From Hygrophila difformis (taxonomy: Eukaryota; Streptophyta; Magnoliopsida; Lamiales; Acanthaceae), in assembly GCA_030278955.1 (NCBI GenBank), contig JAOANR010000010.1:21234444-21298443 (forward strand): 64,000 nucleotides of DNA. Direction: 5' to 3'. Under the pieces are notes generated by a model. It was not told the DNA's origin. It did no database searches and worked only from the letters and a program-made list of their open reading frames with translations. The position numbers and the translations under genes are program-made. Below, piece by piece: positions 1 through 11,594 of the stretch. Position 1 is the stretch's first letter. Each line of letters starts with the position of its first letter.

Positions 1-10
1 AATTTTCAGG

Positions 11-290
11 TAATTACGACGCTACACTCAACTACGACGCCAAGCACGTATAGCGTCGTAGCCGAGTATAGCATCGTAGGCAGAAATTGAGGCAGGACTC
101 CAAAGGAGAAGAACTACGACACCAAGCATAGCGTCGTAGACCAAGTATAGCGACGTACTGGAGGATAGCATCGTAGGCTGTTCACTTAGAGACAAAGAGT
201 GTATTCGAAGTGGAAGACTACGACGTTACACCTATAGCGTCGCAGTAATGGACAGCGACGTACTCAAGCCATAGCATCGTAACCTGGCCA
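11..290. repeat. TAGC(G/A)TCGTA inverted-repeat array, block 1
   Basis: The 10-mer TAGCGTCGTA or its A variant recurs at 51-60, 69-78, 129-138 and 166-175, with the reverse complement TACGACGCTA at 15-24 and further degenerate copies to about 280. Forward and reverse copies could pair into short hairpins. The array lies upstream of the LTR TATA box. Confidence 0.8.
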
Positions 291-339
291 GAATTCAAAA
301 TTCAAGGCCTGGGGGCCCATGGGCCTAGGGTTTCCCACC

Positions 340-349
340 TATATAAGGA
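340..349 (+). promoter_or_regulatory. TATA box of LTR1
   Basis: The motif 'ctatataagg' lies at the same place as 'tataaaagct' in the homologous solo LTR (34641-34650). It sits just downstream of the first inverted-repeat array and upstream of a conserved leader that contains 'cacttggaga'. It is the likely retroelement promoter. Confidence 0.55.
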
Positions 350-990
350 CAAGTTGACTTCTAGGATCAACAACTTAGCAGACAGCATACACTTGGAGAC
401 AACTTGGTGTTCTTGAGAGGTGTGTAGGTAGTTAGATTAGTTAGGTTTTATTTTTTTTGTATTATTTATTTTTCGTGTTTTGTTCTTAGTTTCTAGTTGT
501 TGTCTATCTTAGATTATTGAGTGCTTAGGGTTTTAGACCTAGATAGCCACTGTTTTCACTTATTTAACAGCTTTGTAAACACTTATTAAGGTTTGAAATA
601 CCCAAATCATGGGTCTTGTCATACCATTGTCTTATAAATGGGAAGATAATCACAAAAAGAGTCCCAAATAATGAAATGGACCTTGGTTTATGGATGTTTA
701 TGCTTTATTTCTACTTGAATGGCCACTTGGTCATTCTATTTTTCATTCATGTGGGTTTTGTGTCTCTATTTCTAGTTTTGGGTTTTAATGCATGGTTTGT
801 GGTTGAAAACCCTCATTCGGGTTTTGTGGTTCATTATGCTCATTAGTGGCTCCCATTTTCTCTTATTTTCATGCAATACAACTTTCTTTACATTTCAGTC
901 ATGCCATATTTTGCATCCCTGAGCCATCAACTTGAAAATAGGGTTTGCAATCGATAGATTGCGTTACCCGACCAACACTTATGTTCTGGG

Positions 991-1360
991 GTAGCTACGA
1001 TGCTAACCGCCCCACGACGCCAACCTAGGTTGGCGACACAGGGGAAGGTTTTGCGTCGTAGTTGCTTCGGACTTAAGCAAAAATTTGTACTACGACGCTA
1101 AGCTTACAACGCTATCCAAGTATAGCGTCGTAGTTTTTGTCTAGGGTCGTAGTACCCCAAAATACTACTTTTCTCACAAAAGCCCACCTACGACCTACAC
1201 CCACGACTCTATCCTAGGATAGCATCGTCATTTAGTGTATAACGTCGTACCCCCCAATTTCATCAAACTTCTCAAAATTCGACATTACGACGCTACACCC
1301 CCGACGCTGTCCTTGGATAGCGTCGTAATAGTCGTATAGCGTCGTAATTGGCGTTTCTGC
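991..1360. repeat. TAGCRTCGTA inverted-repeat array, block 2
   Basis: This is a second cluster of the same motif in the same LTR, downstream of the TATA box. Several copies form explicit inverted pairs, such as TACGACGCTA...TAGCGTCGTA around 1093-1132 and 1286-1332. It occupies the place where the homologous LTR at 33866-38446 carries a different palindromic array (35525-36080). Confidence 0.75.
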
Positions 1361-3848
1361 CAAATTCTCCATTTCTCCCCCTAATTAATTGAACCTTTAT
1401 ATTAATATTTTGAGGTTGAAATCCAATGATCTCAACCAAGGATTAATTTGATGTAAAGAATTTTATTCAATATTCCATTAAAAGACTTCTCTACAAATTA
1501 AACTCTAATGATCTAAGTATATAATCCGGACTGTAATTAATTAATTATGGAATGAGAGATTATTTAGACCATGAAGAGTGATTATGAAATAATTTCCATA
1601 CCTTGCATGAGAAACCAATGTCTCTCATACAAGATGACAAAAATATTTTCTTGTATTTATTTTGTCTTTGCCTGTGTTGTGTGAAATGAATAGTGAAAAA
1701 TACCATAGAATAATGTTGGCGAACAGTCCCCTCACCAGGAAATGAAGTAGCCCGTAGTCTGTGTATTAATTACTATTTTTTGTTTTGCATGGTTTGGATA
1801 GTGACTGACGAGGTCAGGCGAACGGTCCTCTACCGGGAAATGAAGTAGTCACTCAGTCAGTCTATGTTTGAATACAGTTTTATTTTCATATTTTGTTTCC
1901 AAACCCGAATTTTAAGCTGTGATGCTATCAGATGGTGCCAATCAACACTGTTTGAACAGTATTGCAGTGAGAAAATATGTAGGTTTTGTCTCTCCTTTCA
2001 CGGACAATAGGAATCTTGATGATAGCGATTACTGACAATTAAGGTTCTCTGCTGTCTAAAACCGTTCCATCTGGAATAGTTGGGACCTGGATAGCAGATG
2101 TTTGCAGTCCAGCTAATCCCAACCATTCCTGCCATCTCTTTAGTCAACTTCTCTTATCTCCGGCTACTTCATCTTTGTGTGTCACATTCTGTCTAAACCC
2201 ACCTTATATTTTGGGTTAATTTTATTTTACACTTCCTTATAAAATTATGCATGATAATATTATGTAAATATTGTGGTCATAACTATTTTGGGATCCTTCC
2301 CTTGGACATAGAAGTCGTGATTTAAATCAGATGTCTCATAATAAATTTCCAACAAAAATTCATTTATGAAATCCGGATCTAAGTAAGGGATAAATTCCAC
2401 AGTTATGACTAATTCACATACGACTGGGGGTTGATTTTCGAAAATTAGAAGCAGAGTCAGCGATTAGGTCTCACCTAGACTGAAAGGATCTGTGTTTTAA
2501 TTGAGAGTCTAGTACCTGTTTAGGGAATGATTTTCAAACATCAATTATTTTCCAAAATTGCTAGGTGTTGGGAATTTAGTCTTAACTGTCACACCGAGAT
2601 GGGATCCACTTGGATTTAAATACAGTGTGATAGGTAATTCTAGAGGAACAATGCGTAGGCCTTGGTTATTTTCTAAGATAGAGTTGAGTTCCTTTCAACT
2701 GCTATTCTCTTCTGCCAAAGCCTATTTTATAATCCTGAGTGAGTGCATCCGGAACGAACTAATCTCTCAGTTCATTTCATTAGTTTGTATCTCATAACCA
2801 CCTGGAAGGAAGTGAACACTACGAGCGGTTCACCGAGATCCGGGAATTCTTGATCCACATCCGGTCATTCTGACTGGGGGCTTTCTTTCACTACCAGTAC
2901 GAGGTTTTTGAAACTTCCGAGTGATAGGATTTTAAATGCTATCTTTACCGCTTTCTTTTAAACGCTTTTATAGAGGTCACTTGGATGCGTCACTAGATCT
3001 TCTAACTGCTACTCGGACTGAGAGTTAAGGGATAGTTCATGGCTTGATTTAAATCTTTGGGTGTGACATGGGGGAATGATAGGAGTACTTGGCACTTCAA
3101 CTAATGATGTGTCAGGTGTTGCTTGTCCACCACAGATAAATAATATACCTCAGCAATGCATTGCAAGGGTAGTTATGCGTCTGTGGTATATTAGAATTTG
3201 TTTTCTTAAGAGCATGTAAACTCTTACTGTAAGTACCTGTCTGTTAAAGGGAACATGGTATAGAGAGCATGAGAGTTAGCTAACTGATGGATTATCCTAA
3301 ACAAAGATCTGTGTAACAAAATGGAAGTTTAATTGTGTTTCATCTGAATCTTGTCCAATTTTTATTATTTTCTTCCTGTCCCTTCTGTCTCATTTTAAAT
3401 CTGCTTTCTTAGAATAATTTTAACCGTTTTCTTAGAATAATTTTATTGCTTTCTTAGAGTAGATTTAAATCGCTTTCTAGAATAATTTTATCAGCTCTAT
3501 TCTATTGCTTTCATAGCTAAGATTTAAATTATGTCAAGTAGATGATAATTAAAACACAATCTTGAATCGAGTAACCGAGTGGAAAATCTTAGTAAATGAT
3601 GTGGGCCCTGCTTCTATCGCACATCCTCCAGTGAACGATCCGGTCTTACTATAAATTACTGCAATTTTTTACACAGTGCGCTTTCGGGCCACAGTTTCCT
3701 ACATGAGTATATTAAAAACGTGATAACCTATAAATATATCCCTAATCCCAACTCCGCCATCATCATAATTTGATTTTATTAATAAAATTAAACCGGGATT
3801 ATTACCTTCAGAAAATACTCATGTAGTGGGAAATTGTCAAAAGTTTCA

Positions 3849-5802
3849 CTGACCGAGGGGGTGGTTCGTCATCGAGCACTCCGCGTGGGGCAGGGTCCCA
3901 ACGGCGGGGTTCGGGGACCCCACCGAGAGGGTCTCGACTAGCTTCTGCTCTCCGGGGCGGCCCGGGAGGCGTTTCAGCGCTAGACCGCAGGTATGTATCA
4001 CAACTTGTGTTACATTTGTTTTTTATACTATTGTTTGTATTTACATGTACCGTTTCTAGAACAATAGTGAATGAAGCTAGTTCAGAGGAACAGCCCGAGG
4101 ATGCACCAGGGACGTGACTGAAGTCCCAGAGACTTCCCCACCTCACACTCCATGTACGAGTAATTCATAATTCTAATATTACGTTATTTAGTTACTACAA
4201 TGAAAATGTTCTTTATATTCCTAGGTTCGGCTGGTTCTACACAGGGGGCGCCTCCAGCCACCCAGTTAGGTCGAGATAGGTTACTCGTTGAGCCCAGGGA
4301 CGATGGGGGTGTAGGTTTTATGTTTTAGTTCATTCGTATCAAATTTCCATACACAATACAAACTTGGATTATATTATGTTTTTTTCGGATTATCATCATT
4401 GTATCTTACAGCATCGAGTTCTCAAACGCTGCGGTGAGGAAGATCGTAGACATATATCCCATGCGGTCAGATATGAATGGGATAAGCTGGGGAAAGGTCA
4501 CTCGAGAGACGAAAGATTTCTACTGGAATGAGTTTTTGGTATTTCATAAGTTTCACAAAATGTTTCCTATTCTACTTTGAATTTGTACATAACTTGATCT
4601 ATATTAACCTGCAGAAAGTAGCTCGTTTGGCGCCGGAGCACGCAGGAGCTGTAAGGAAGGAATGGGAGAAAAAGAATATCGCTCGGTAATTTATTTTTTT
4701 AATTAATTAAATGTGAGGATTTCTCGTAGATTATATATGGAATAGGGGCGTGATGTAATTGAATATTATTTCCGAGCCCTACCAGCTTTCGTGTAACCAG
4801 ACCAGACCTCTTTCCTGAGTGAAACAAGAGATCTAAAGAGAAATATAGGCTAGACTAAATTAGTAACAAGTAAACCTTTTCTGTGATGGGTTCACATGTA
4901 ACTTCACATGATTAAAATTTCAGATACAAGGACTACACACTCGACATAAGGAGCAAGAAGAAGCTCTACCCCGCAGACGAGTTGGTGGCACAGAACTGGC
5001 GGCGGATCTGGGATTCCCCAGCATTTAAGGAGAAGTCAAAAAGGGGAAAGCTAAATAGGCTACGGGGACAGGAGGATGCACCAGCCCTCCCAACACACAC
5101 CGCGGGATCAAAGACATTCCTAGCCACAAAAGATAAATTGGTATGTTTAGCATATTTACATTGAATAGTCAATTATTTATGTGGACACTTGCTCTTGGGT
5201 TCTAGTCCTTGAAATCTTGCAGTCCACTGATCTACAAAGGCCCATGCATTTGCACGAGGTTCATGAGCACACACACACACGGAGGCATGAGAAGGACAAC
5301 TGGATTCGTGATAGGTCGGCGCAGGTGCAGGTAAAAATTGTACATAATATCACAATTACCTCTATCTACTAATTTGGGTCACTATAATTTGTTCTTTACG
5401 TACTTCCCATGTTAAATATAGGAGGAGTTCACTGCAGTTACCCAGACCTTGAGCCAGAACCCTGAGATTGGGTCTGACTTCGATCCTGACGCTGTCCTCT
5501 ACGATGTAGCCGGTGGTCACGACAGGCGGCATGCTGTATACGGCTTAGGATCATTGGCCAAGTCTTATAGGCCCGGAGACGATTTTGCCACCCCTGCTCC
5601 CCCATCTGGTTCGACTTATGTGACAAAAGAGCAGTTTCAGCAGCTCACAGAGACTATTCAAAGAGTGTCACAGAGACAAGAGACCATGGCCGATCAGGTG
5701 GAGAGATTGCTAAGAGTCAGGGCCCCTCGATCCCCTGGACACGGAGATGGAGATGATGACTTTGGAGGCGGCCTGGGTGGAGGTGGTTTAGGTGCACATT
5801 GA
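3849..5802 (+). pseudogene. CACTA (En/Spm) TNPA-like gene, 5'-truncated, multi-exon
   Basis: Coding segments join through good GT/AG sites. They lie at about 3850-3990, 4050-4155, 4230-4320, 4412-4538, 4615-4685, 4924-5140, 5223-5330 and 5422-5802. The joined product starts with a Ser/Gly/Pro/Arg-rich part, has a basic central part ('YKDYTLDIRSKKKLYP', 'WRRIWDSPAFKEKSKRGK'), a His-rich stretch ('MHLHEVHEHTHTRRH') and the segment 'DFDPDAVLYDVAGG...VYGLGS'. It ends in a coiled coil and a Gly/Asp-rich tail. That order is typical of the second (TNPA-like, plant transposase family 24) protein of plant CACTA transposons, which binds subterminal repeats. The 5' end is cut by the LTR ending at 3848. 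A TGA at 4115-4117 breaks the second segment. The subterminal repeats that follow support the call. Confidence 0.7.
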
Positions 5803-6480
5803 GTGTTGAGGGATGAGACTTGGTTAGTATCATTTCTAAATTTCATTGGTGGGATTCTTTTTTTTTTTATAAGACGTATAGATGTTTATACTTTGTAGAA
5901 ATGTGCAAGACTATGTTAATATTTTTCATTTCAGACTTTCACATTTCAAATTGCATTTTTGGATTGTCATTATCGATTTGGATTTCTATTGAATTTGGAA
6001 TGTGGAAGGAGTTGTAGAATTGTGATTGTACATGAAGATGTGTTTAATTGTTGATGTTTTTAATTACATTGTTATGAAATGGATTGCCATATTGTGCTGA
6101 AGGTGTTGCTAAACATAGTGGATTATATGTTGGTACTGATGCAGCAGGGATGGCTATGAAAACAGTCATTTCTGGTGCACCCTACAGTTGGGTACCGACC
6201 GCATCCCCGACCGCACCACTGACCGCAAACGCGCTCGGTAAGCGGTGAACCACGAGGTCCCATGAGTTGGGTACCGACCAAATTTTTGGTCGGGTTATAG
6301 GTCGGGAAATATGCCGACCAAGACACGATCGGCAGTTTGGTCGGTAAATTTACCGGCCGACGCTCCTTTGGTTGCCCCATAATTCCCTACCAAGGGATTC
6401 CCGACCGTCATGTTCGGTTGGGCGTGCGGTCGGTAACCGTCAGGACGCCCCGCTTTTCTTGGTTACCGACCGCAATTTTC
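5803..6480 (+). mobile_element. 3' end of CACTA element 1 with subterminal repeats
   Basis: About 300 bp of AT-rich 3' untranslated sequence is followed from about 6170 by many copies of ACCGACCGCA / TGCGGTCGGT in both orientations. The same words fill the 5' subterminal region of the CACTA element at 61756. A partial terminal motif 'cttttcttg' sits at 6462-6470, resembling the complement of CACTACAAGAAA, but the TAGTG end is missing. The 3' tip is therefore lost at the junction with the next LTR element. Confidence 0.65.
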
Positions 6481-6486
6481 GGACGA

Positions 6487-7148
6487 GAGAAGCAAGAGTC
6501 AAGCGACGGGAACGGTTCCGGACGAGGGAAGCTTCCAATTTCACTTTGCCAAATGCTTTGGGAAGTACCGGGAGCAAAGGTCCTGCGGTACAAGAAACTT
6601 TGGAGTCTTCCTTGGGACCTCGAGGTCCCGTCTCTTCCCGCGAAAGACCCCGAAATACATTGCACTACTTTTGATCCCATCGTGAACCTCCTCAAGCTTG
6701 GCGACGTGTGTTCACTCTTGCGACGGGCTCAACAAGTCCTTTTAGCTTGTTTAATTTATTTTAGTGTTTGTTTAATTATTGTAATGGGTTGATTAAAGTC
6801 CCTAATTAATTAGTTATCTTAATTAATCCATGTATTTAGGGTTTGCCTATGGCACTCCCCAACAATTGTTCTTCACCTTTTGAATTGAATGAATTTTTGC
6901 TTGAATGCAATCCATTTTTCTTAAGGTCATTTGAGAGTTTGTGGGAACCGAAATTTCTCATCTAATTGTGTTTGTAGCTTGAGCTATTTCACAATTCTTG
7001 GATCTTGAAGCAAATCCAAGGTTGAACCCATTGTTGTATAAACAGTGGGAGCTTCCCTATCCTCTTGTTCTTCATCTCATTTCTTCTTCCCTTTCATTTT
7101 ATTTCTCCATCTATTGATTTCTTTGTTTTGGATCCTTGGGCTACTCCA
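6487..7148 (+). repeat. Left LTR of non-autonomous retrotransposon copy 1
   Basis: It matches 12379-13043 almost base for base over long stretches, with small differences (for example near 6838 versus 12727). It ends in CA immediately before the primer-binding site. Open frames inside it are recapitulated in the right LTR and are LTR shadows. Confidence 0.75.
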
Positions 7149-7150
7149 TT

Positions 7151-7163
7151 TGGTATTAGAGCC
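7151..7163 (+). other. Primer-binding site, initiator tRNA-Met type
   Basis: TGGTATTAGAGCC differs at one base from the usual plant retroelement site TGGTATCAGAGCC. It begins 2 nt after the left LTR, which fixes the element's orientation as plus. Confidence 0.65.
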
Positions 7164-9054
7164 AAACAAAGATTCAATAGATTTTTCCATATCCAAAAAC
7201 CCATAAAAATTCAAAAACCTCAAAAACTTATATACTGTCCACTGAAGCCATTTTGCTCTGTTACGAATTTTGCAATTCTGAGTTCATATTTAGTTTCAAT
7301 GGGTTGTTTACATTCAAAAACATATAAAGATCGAAAAATTTGGCCAAGGGAATCATTTTATATGCTTTTTTGAAGTTTGGCCAATTTTTCTTCAAAATCT
7401 TGTTCATCCCTTTTCACACACACCACTGTCCATTTGGGAGCATATTCCATTTGGTAATTTAAAATCCTCCATTCCTAAGGGGTTATAATGCCCAATTTTT
7501 TCCAAACTCATCATCTTCATCAAAATCCCCCCCCCCCCTCTCTCCCCAAAAACCCTAAAAACAAGCATTATGTCCAGTTCTTCAAATTTCTGATTTTTGC
7601 TCTTTGAGAGTTTGTGAAAACTGATCCCATATTCTTAATCCTCATCTCAAGATCTTTCCAATGGTATATAATTCATATAAATCCGAGTTCATATGCCAAA
7701 GTTATGCCCATTTAAAGATTAATGAGTGTTCTTCATGTTCTTCATCCAAAATCCAAAAATATCCTATATTTTGCTTTTTGAATCTTTGATTTTATATTTA
7801 TGAACTTGTTTCCATTTATATAAAACTCATTGTGAGGGTATTGCATCATTTCCTAAGCATTTTGAGCATTGGTTGCAAGATTGAACTTAAGGGTTGCTTA
7901 GTTTGCTTTTATTTTTCATATCCTGCACTTGTTGGTTGAGTTTCACTTAGGGGAACAGGGTCTGCTATATTTTCAAGGGTGTAGTTCACATATTTTGCGT
8001 GTTATGAATCCATTGGGACTAGTTTGGAGTTCATTTGGTCGCCCAAACATCGAAAACCAAAGGATTGTCAGTGTGAGTTCGAATCTGTTCAAACTTTGAA
8101 GGTGTATGAACATATGAAGATCTTTGAATTTCTTGATGAATCTTCAACCAAATTAAAGCCCTTTGAGTTCTGAATCCAGAGAAATTTGAATCACCAAGTT
8201 TGGACTTTTTTTGAAGTCGCTATCACACTTCTCCCAAAAGGTGTCCTTTTCTGGCGACACAAAACGTAAAAGGGGAGTGTGGGAGCGTGTGAGGAACAAA
8301 CGACCTGATTCTTTCTGCATTGTGTCCCTAATAAGCCAAATTTTATTAAGGAATTTGTTCCATAGCTTTTGGGGTTCATTTGAGCAAGTAAAAACTCCAG
8401 TTAACTGGTTGTCCAAACCAGAACAAGTTGCTAGCACTTCACTTTTTGGGATTTGAGTGTGTTGAGACCTTTTTAGTGCAAAAGTGAGCCACCTTCAAAT
8501 ATTTGGGACTATATTTTGAGTGTTTAAAATAAAGTGAATATTGGACTGGCACAATTGTGAAACTTAGCCCTTGAAGCCACTTGAGTAATTTTACAATAAA
8601 GTGGATATTGGACTGGCACGATTGTGAAACCTAGCCCGAGAAGTCACTTGAGTAATTGAGTATTTTCTTGAGCGATTTTTACTTGTGAGATTTTCATTTT
8701 CCACTTATAAATTATGAGCTTAATCGATTAAAGGGAATTGAAACGTGATAAGCAAGTTCCCCTATCAAAATTGCAACCGATTATCATTTTACATTGCATA
8801 TCACACACGTCTTTCTTTTTCTTTGATTGAGTCGAACATTGGATTTTGTTTCATGCATTATGTGTCATACATTCAAACCGATCTTCCTACTCAACTTGGG
8901 ACAAGCCTCAAGAATTGATTTGTGATCGAACTCAAGTCGTCGAACACTTTGAGTTTGAGGGTTAAGTGAGGAAAGAAAGAAAAGAAAAGAGATCACCAAA
9001 AATATTTTATTTTTCTTTACTTTATTTTCTAACTTTTTATACATATTTTCTGAA
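7164..9054 (+). other. Leader of non-autonomous element; no gene seen
   Basis: This is AT-rich untranslated sequence with only short chance frames. It contains a tandem duplication of about 70 bp at 8528-8665, built on 'aaagtggatattggactgg' and 'ccacttgagtaatt'. Part of it recurs in copy 2 at about 14600-14700. A short C-run lies near 7530. Confidence 0.5.
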
Positions 9055-10571
9055 ATGGCAGGCAACACTGATGATGATGTGATGGCGATGATACGAGTAA
9101 TTCATGGAGAACTCGCCGCCCCGATGAAAGAAGTTGCCACGAAATCTGATATTGAAGCACTTCAGCATACCATAAATACTATTATTGTTCTTGTGTGGAT
9201 TCCTTACAAAAGCGTATTGATGGTATTGCTTATGAAGTTGCAGATCAGCTACAATTTCAGAATGATGCCGAAAATGTCATAGCCGAAGGAAAGGAACAGT
9301 TCGATAATGTTGACAGATGCCAAGAGCCACCGAAAGAATAGAGCGCACCAGTCGAGCCAACCATAGCAGATTTAATGGATTTAATGAGAAGAAACTGGGG
9401 AGATGAGATCAACTCCGAATCAGATGTACCAATCAGAACAGATGACCATATTGGAATTGGAGTTTCATGTGATGATTTAAAGGGAGAATCATCAGTTCAA
9501 GATTATAATGAAAATGCTAGAATATCAAATATTGCACCTGAACAATTGTTTGATAAACTTGTCAGGATTAAACCTGAAGGCTTACCCGAGGAGGACTCAT
9601 GCAGCACATCTTCTCCAACTAATGAGCTTCCTACAGAACAAGTTGAGCTTCCTACGGAACAGGTTGAATTTGTCAATAATTCTTTAAAGCTCCCCCGGGT
9701 ACATTCTTTCCGTTTTTCTACCTTGATTATACCCGATGAATGTCCCATCCATGAGCAACATAGATCAGATGACAATTGCATAATTTCTAAATCTTATTCC
9801 AAATATGTTGATCCGTTTTGGGGACATGTTGAAAGTTTGAAGCCTAATCAGTTTCGTTTGCACTTATTAGAAAAATTAATTTAACCTGATAAAATGCATA
9901 CTGATTATGGTAAATTTCATTACACTGGTAGAATCCCATTGAGTCATATGCGCTATTTAATATTTTATTTGGGACTGAAAGGATTTAGTGTACATCTGCG
10001 AGCTCATCATTTCCCATCATCAAAATGGCGATCCTTCCATGTTCGTGAACGAGCATCAAATAATTGCGCAGATCTGTTTAAAGCCAAGCATGTGGAATAT
10101 AATCCAGGTGATCGTGTTCCAATACTTGAAAATTTTAAATCTGATTTTGGAAGAACAATGATTGCTACATCTCATAAAAATAATTATTTTTGCAGGAAAT
10201 TCAACTCTGGAAGTCTGAGCTACTTGTTTGAACCTACTGCAAATCTTTCTCAATTAGCTTTGGAGACCAAACCTTTTCAAGGGGGAGAGTGTGCAGTAGG
10301 CGGCCAATCCGACCCGACTGACAGATGGAACGATCCGAATATTTCGAGCAGACAAAAAAATAATTGGTGTTATCCGGAACAAACTTCAAGCGGGCTTCAA
10401 GTCATTAATTTAATGAGGACAAGCAATTGGGCTCAATTTAGAGAAAATGGCCCAACTCAAGGAGAGACATGGATCAAGCCACATCCAGGCCCAAGTAAGG
10501 AATTGCCAACATCCCCATTGTCTCATGCTACTCCTTTCGGCCCAGCATTCCACCACACAGCCCAACTATAA
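9055..10571 (+). pseudogene. Unrecognised retroelement protein, copy 1 (frameshift and stop)
   Basis: The frame starts MAGNTDDD at 9055 after a 1.9-kb leader and opens with a likely coiled coil. A frameshift near 9190-9280 moves it into the frame of 9375-10571, which is open except for an in-frame TAA at 9882-9884. I do not recognise the family. What makes it credible is the diverged copy at 15138-16035. Both start MAG plus a coiled coil, share 'SDNCI'-like and 'YIDPF/YVDPF' words, and share a conserved core 'LPDKM/PDKM', 'IPLSH', 'LGLKG', 'VHLRA', 'HFP' and 'SKWR'. There is no protease, RT or integrase motif. It may be a gag-like or captured protein of a non-autonomous element. Confidence 0.55.
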
Positions 10572-10863
10572 TCACCCCACTCTCAATCTCTCAAGTTGGT
10601 TTGGGCTCGAACTGCAGCGGCCCATCACAAAGGAAAGCCCAATGGATGTAAGGCCATTCACCGTGAGCCCATGATCCTCAATGCCGGGCATCGTCATCTT
10701 CGTCGATGCTTCCTCCGTTCGGCCAAGTGTCGATCTGCCCACATCCCCGGTCACCTCCTCCGGCGCCTTCCGTCGTCTTTGTCGGACATCACCAAGCTTC
10801 CAGGTTCCTCCCATGGATCACCAACCCCCTGCCGCCATCTTCGACTACCTCCGGCCAGCTCCT
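10572..10863 (+). other. C-rich 3' internal region of non-autonomous element
   Basis: The sequence is rich in 'tcgtc' and 'ctccgg' words and has several overlapping short frames but no convincing protein. It resumes after the Cassandra insertion at about 11600 with similar composition. Confidence 0.4.
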
Positions 10864-10939
10864 TGTAATACCCCGGAGAATGGCTTAAATGGAGTGAAAT
10901 AAGCTACTCATACCAACAAGGTACCTTTTTTTTCTTGGT

Positions 10940-11025
10940 AGCCATCCTATAAGAACTCTAAAGTTAAGCGTGCTTGCTTTGGGGTAATTCTAAGATGGGT
11001 GACCTCCTGGGAAGTCTCCCAGGGT
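10940..11025 (+). promoter_or_regulatory. 5S rRNA-like domain, left Cassandra LTR
   Basis: The order is that of the 5S gene interior: 'aagttaagcgtgcttg' (box A region, from 10961), 'agatgggtgacc' (intermediate element and start of box C) and 'tcctgggaagtc' (box C). It differs from plant 5S rRNA mainly between box A and the intermediate element, so it is a domain rather than a functional rRNA gene. Confidence 0.9.
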
Positions 11026-11379
11026 GTGCGTGAGTGCGGAAAAATACACTGGAAAGAGCTCATGTTGGTTTGTGGGGTCAGCCTTCACTTCCGAGCCGAC
11101 AACATCTTGAGTAGCACCCCGTCTTTCCGCTGCGCTGAAGATAGGGGTGTTACAGATGGTATCAGAGCCAGACCGCGATCGCGTGCTGTGGTATTAAGGC
11201 GCCTAGCGGGGTGAAAAGATCCACGGGATGTGGATGGTTGTGGCGTCCATGGGATGTGGATGGCCGAGAGCAACAAGGACGTTGCGATCTTAAGGGGGGC
11301 GAATGTAATACCCCGGAGAATGGCTTAAATGGAGTGAAATAAGCTACTCATACCAACAATGTACATTTCTTTCTTGGTA

Positions 11380-11465
11380 GCCATCCTATAACAACTCCAA
11401 AGTTAAGTGTGCTTGCTTTGGGGTAATTCTAGGATAGGTGACCTCCTGGGAAGTCTCTAAGGGTG
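11380..11465 (+). promoter_or_regulatory. 5S rRNA-like domain, right Cassandra LTR
   Basis: This is the second copy of the same domain. Box A reads 'aagttaagtgtgcttg' and the intermediate element 'aggataggtgacc', so both control regions have picked up changes relative to the left LTR. Box C 'cctgggaagtc' is kept. Confidence 0.88.
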
Positions 11466-11594
11466 TGCTTGAGTGAGGCCAAAATGCATTGGAAAGAGCT
11501 CATGTTGGTTTGTGGGGTTGGCCTTCATTTCCGAGCCGGCAACATCTAGAGTGGCACCCCATCTTTCCGCTGCGCTGAAGATGGGGGTGTTACA

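Larger units (their letters stand above)
1..3848 (+). mobile_element. Long LTR (LTR1, Tat/Ogre-like), 5' end outside window
   Basis: This stretch is collinear with the solo LTR at 33866-38446. Both have a TATA box followed by the same leader, the duplicated motif around 'gaaatgaagtag' (about 1720-1860), the blocks at 1900-2160 and 2930-3300, and the end '...aattgtcaaaagtttca'. The CA end at 3848 matches the CA end at 38446. By comparison with that copy, roughly 430 bp of its 5' end lie left of the window. No long coding frame is present, which is normal for an LTR. Whether it is a solo LTR or the 3' LTR of a full element cannot be decided here. The Tat/Ogre assignment rests on the unusual LTR length and is an inference. 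It abuts a CACTA gene exon at 3849, so it probably interrupted that gene. Confidence 0.75.
10864..11594 (+). mobile_element. Complete Cassandra TRIM retrotransposon
   Basis: Two 291-bp LTRs (10864-11154 and 11304-11594) start TGTAATACCCC and end GTGTTACA. They flank a 149-bp interior with a perfect initiator tRNA-Met primer site, TGGTATCAGAGCC (11157-11169), and a polypurine tract 'aaggggggcgaa' (11292-11303). Each LTR carries a 5S rRNA-like block, the defining mark of Cassandra TRIMs, which are thought to be transcribed from the internal RNA polymerase III promoter. There is no coding capacity. Flanking pentamers CTCCT and CACCT make an imperfect TSD. It sits inside the 3' part of the larger non-autonomous element. 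Confidence 0.93.

Noticed and set aside
1..300. Possible CRISPR-like spaced repeats
   Set aside because: Units are 10 bp, occur in both orientations with irregular spacing, and lie in a plant LTR; no cas genes or leader.
3808..4146. 112-residue minus-strand frame next to LTR1
   Set aside because: It crosses the LTR border and lies antisense to the TNPA-like exons, which have consistent splice sites.
6337..6792. 151-residue frame, with a near copy at 12287-12682
   Set aside because: It lies in the LTR of the non-autonomous element and recurs in the other LTR; the shared text is LTR sequence, not a conserved gene.
10940..11025. A genuine 5S rRNA gene
   Set aside because: The 5S-like block sits in paired Cassandra LTRs with primer site and purine tract, and departs from 5S rRNA between the promoter boxes.
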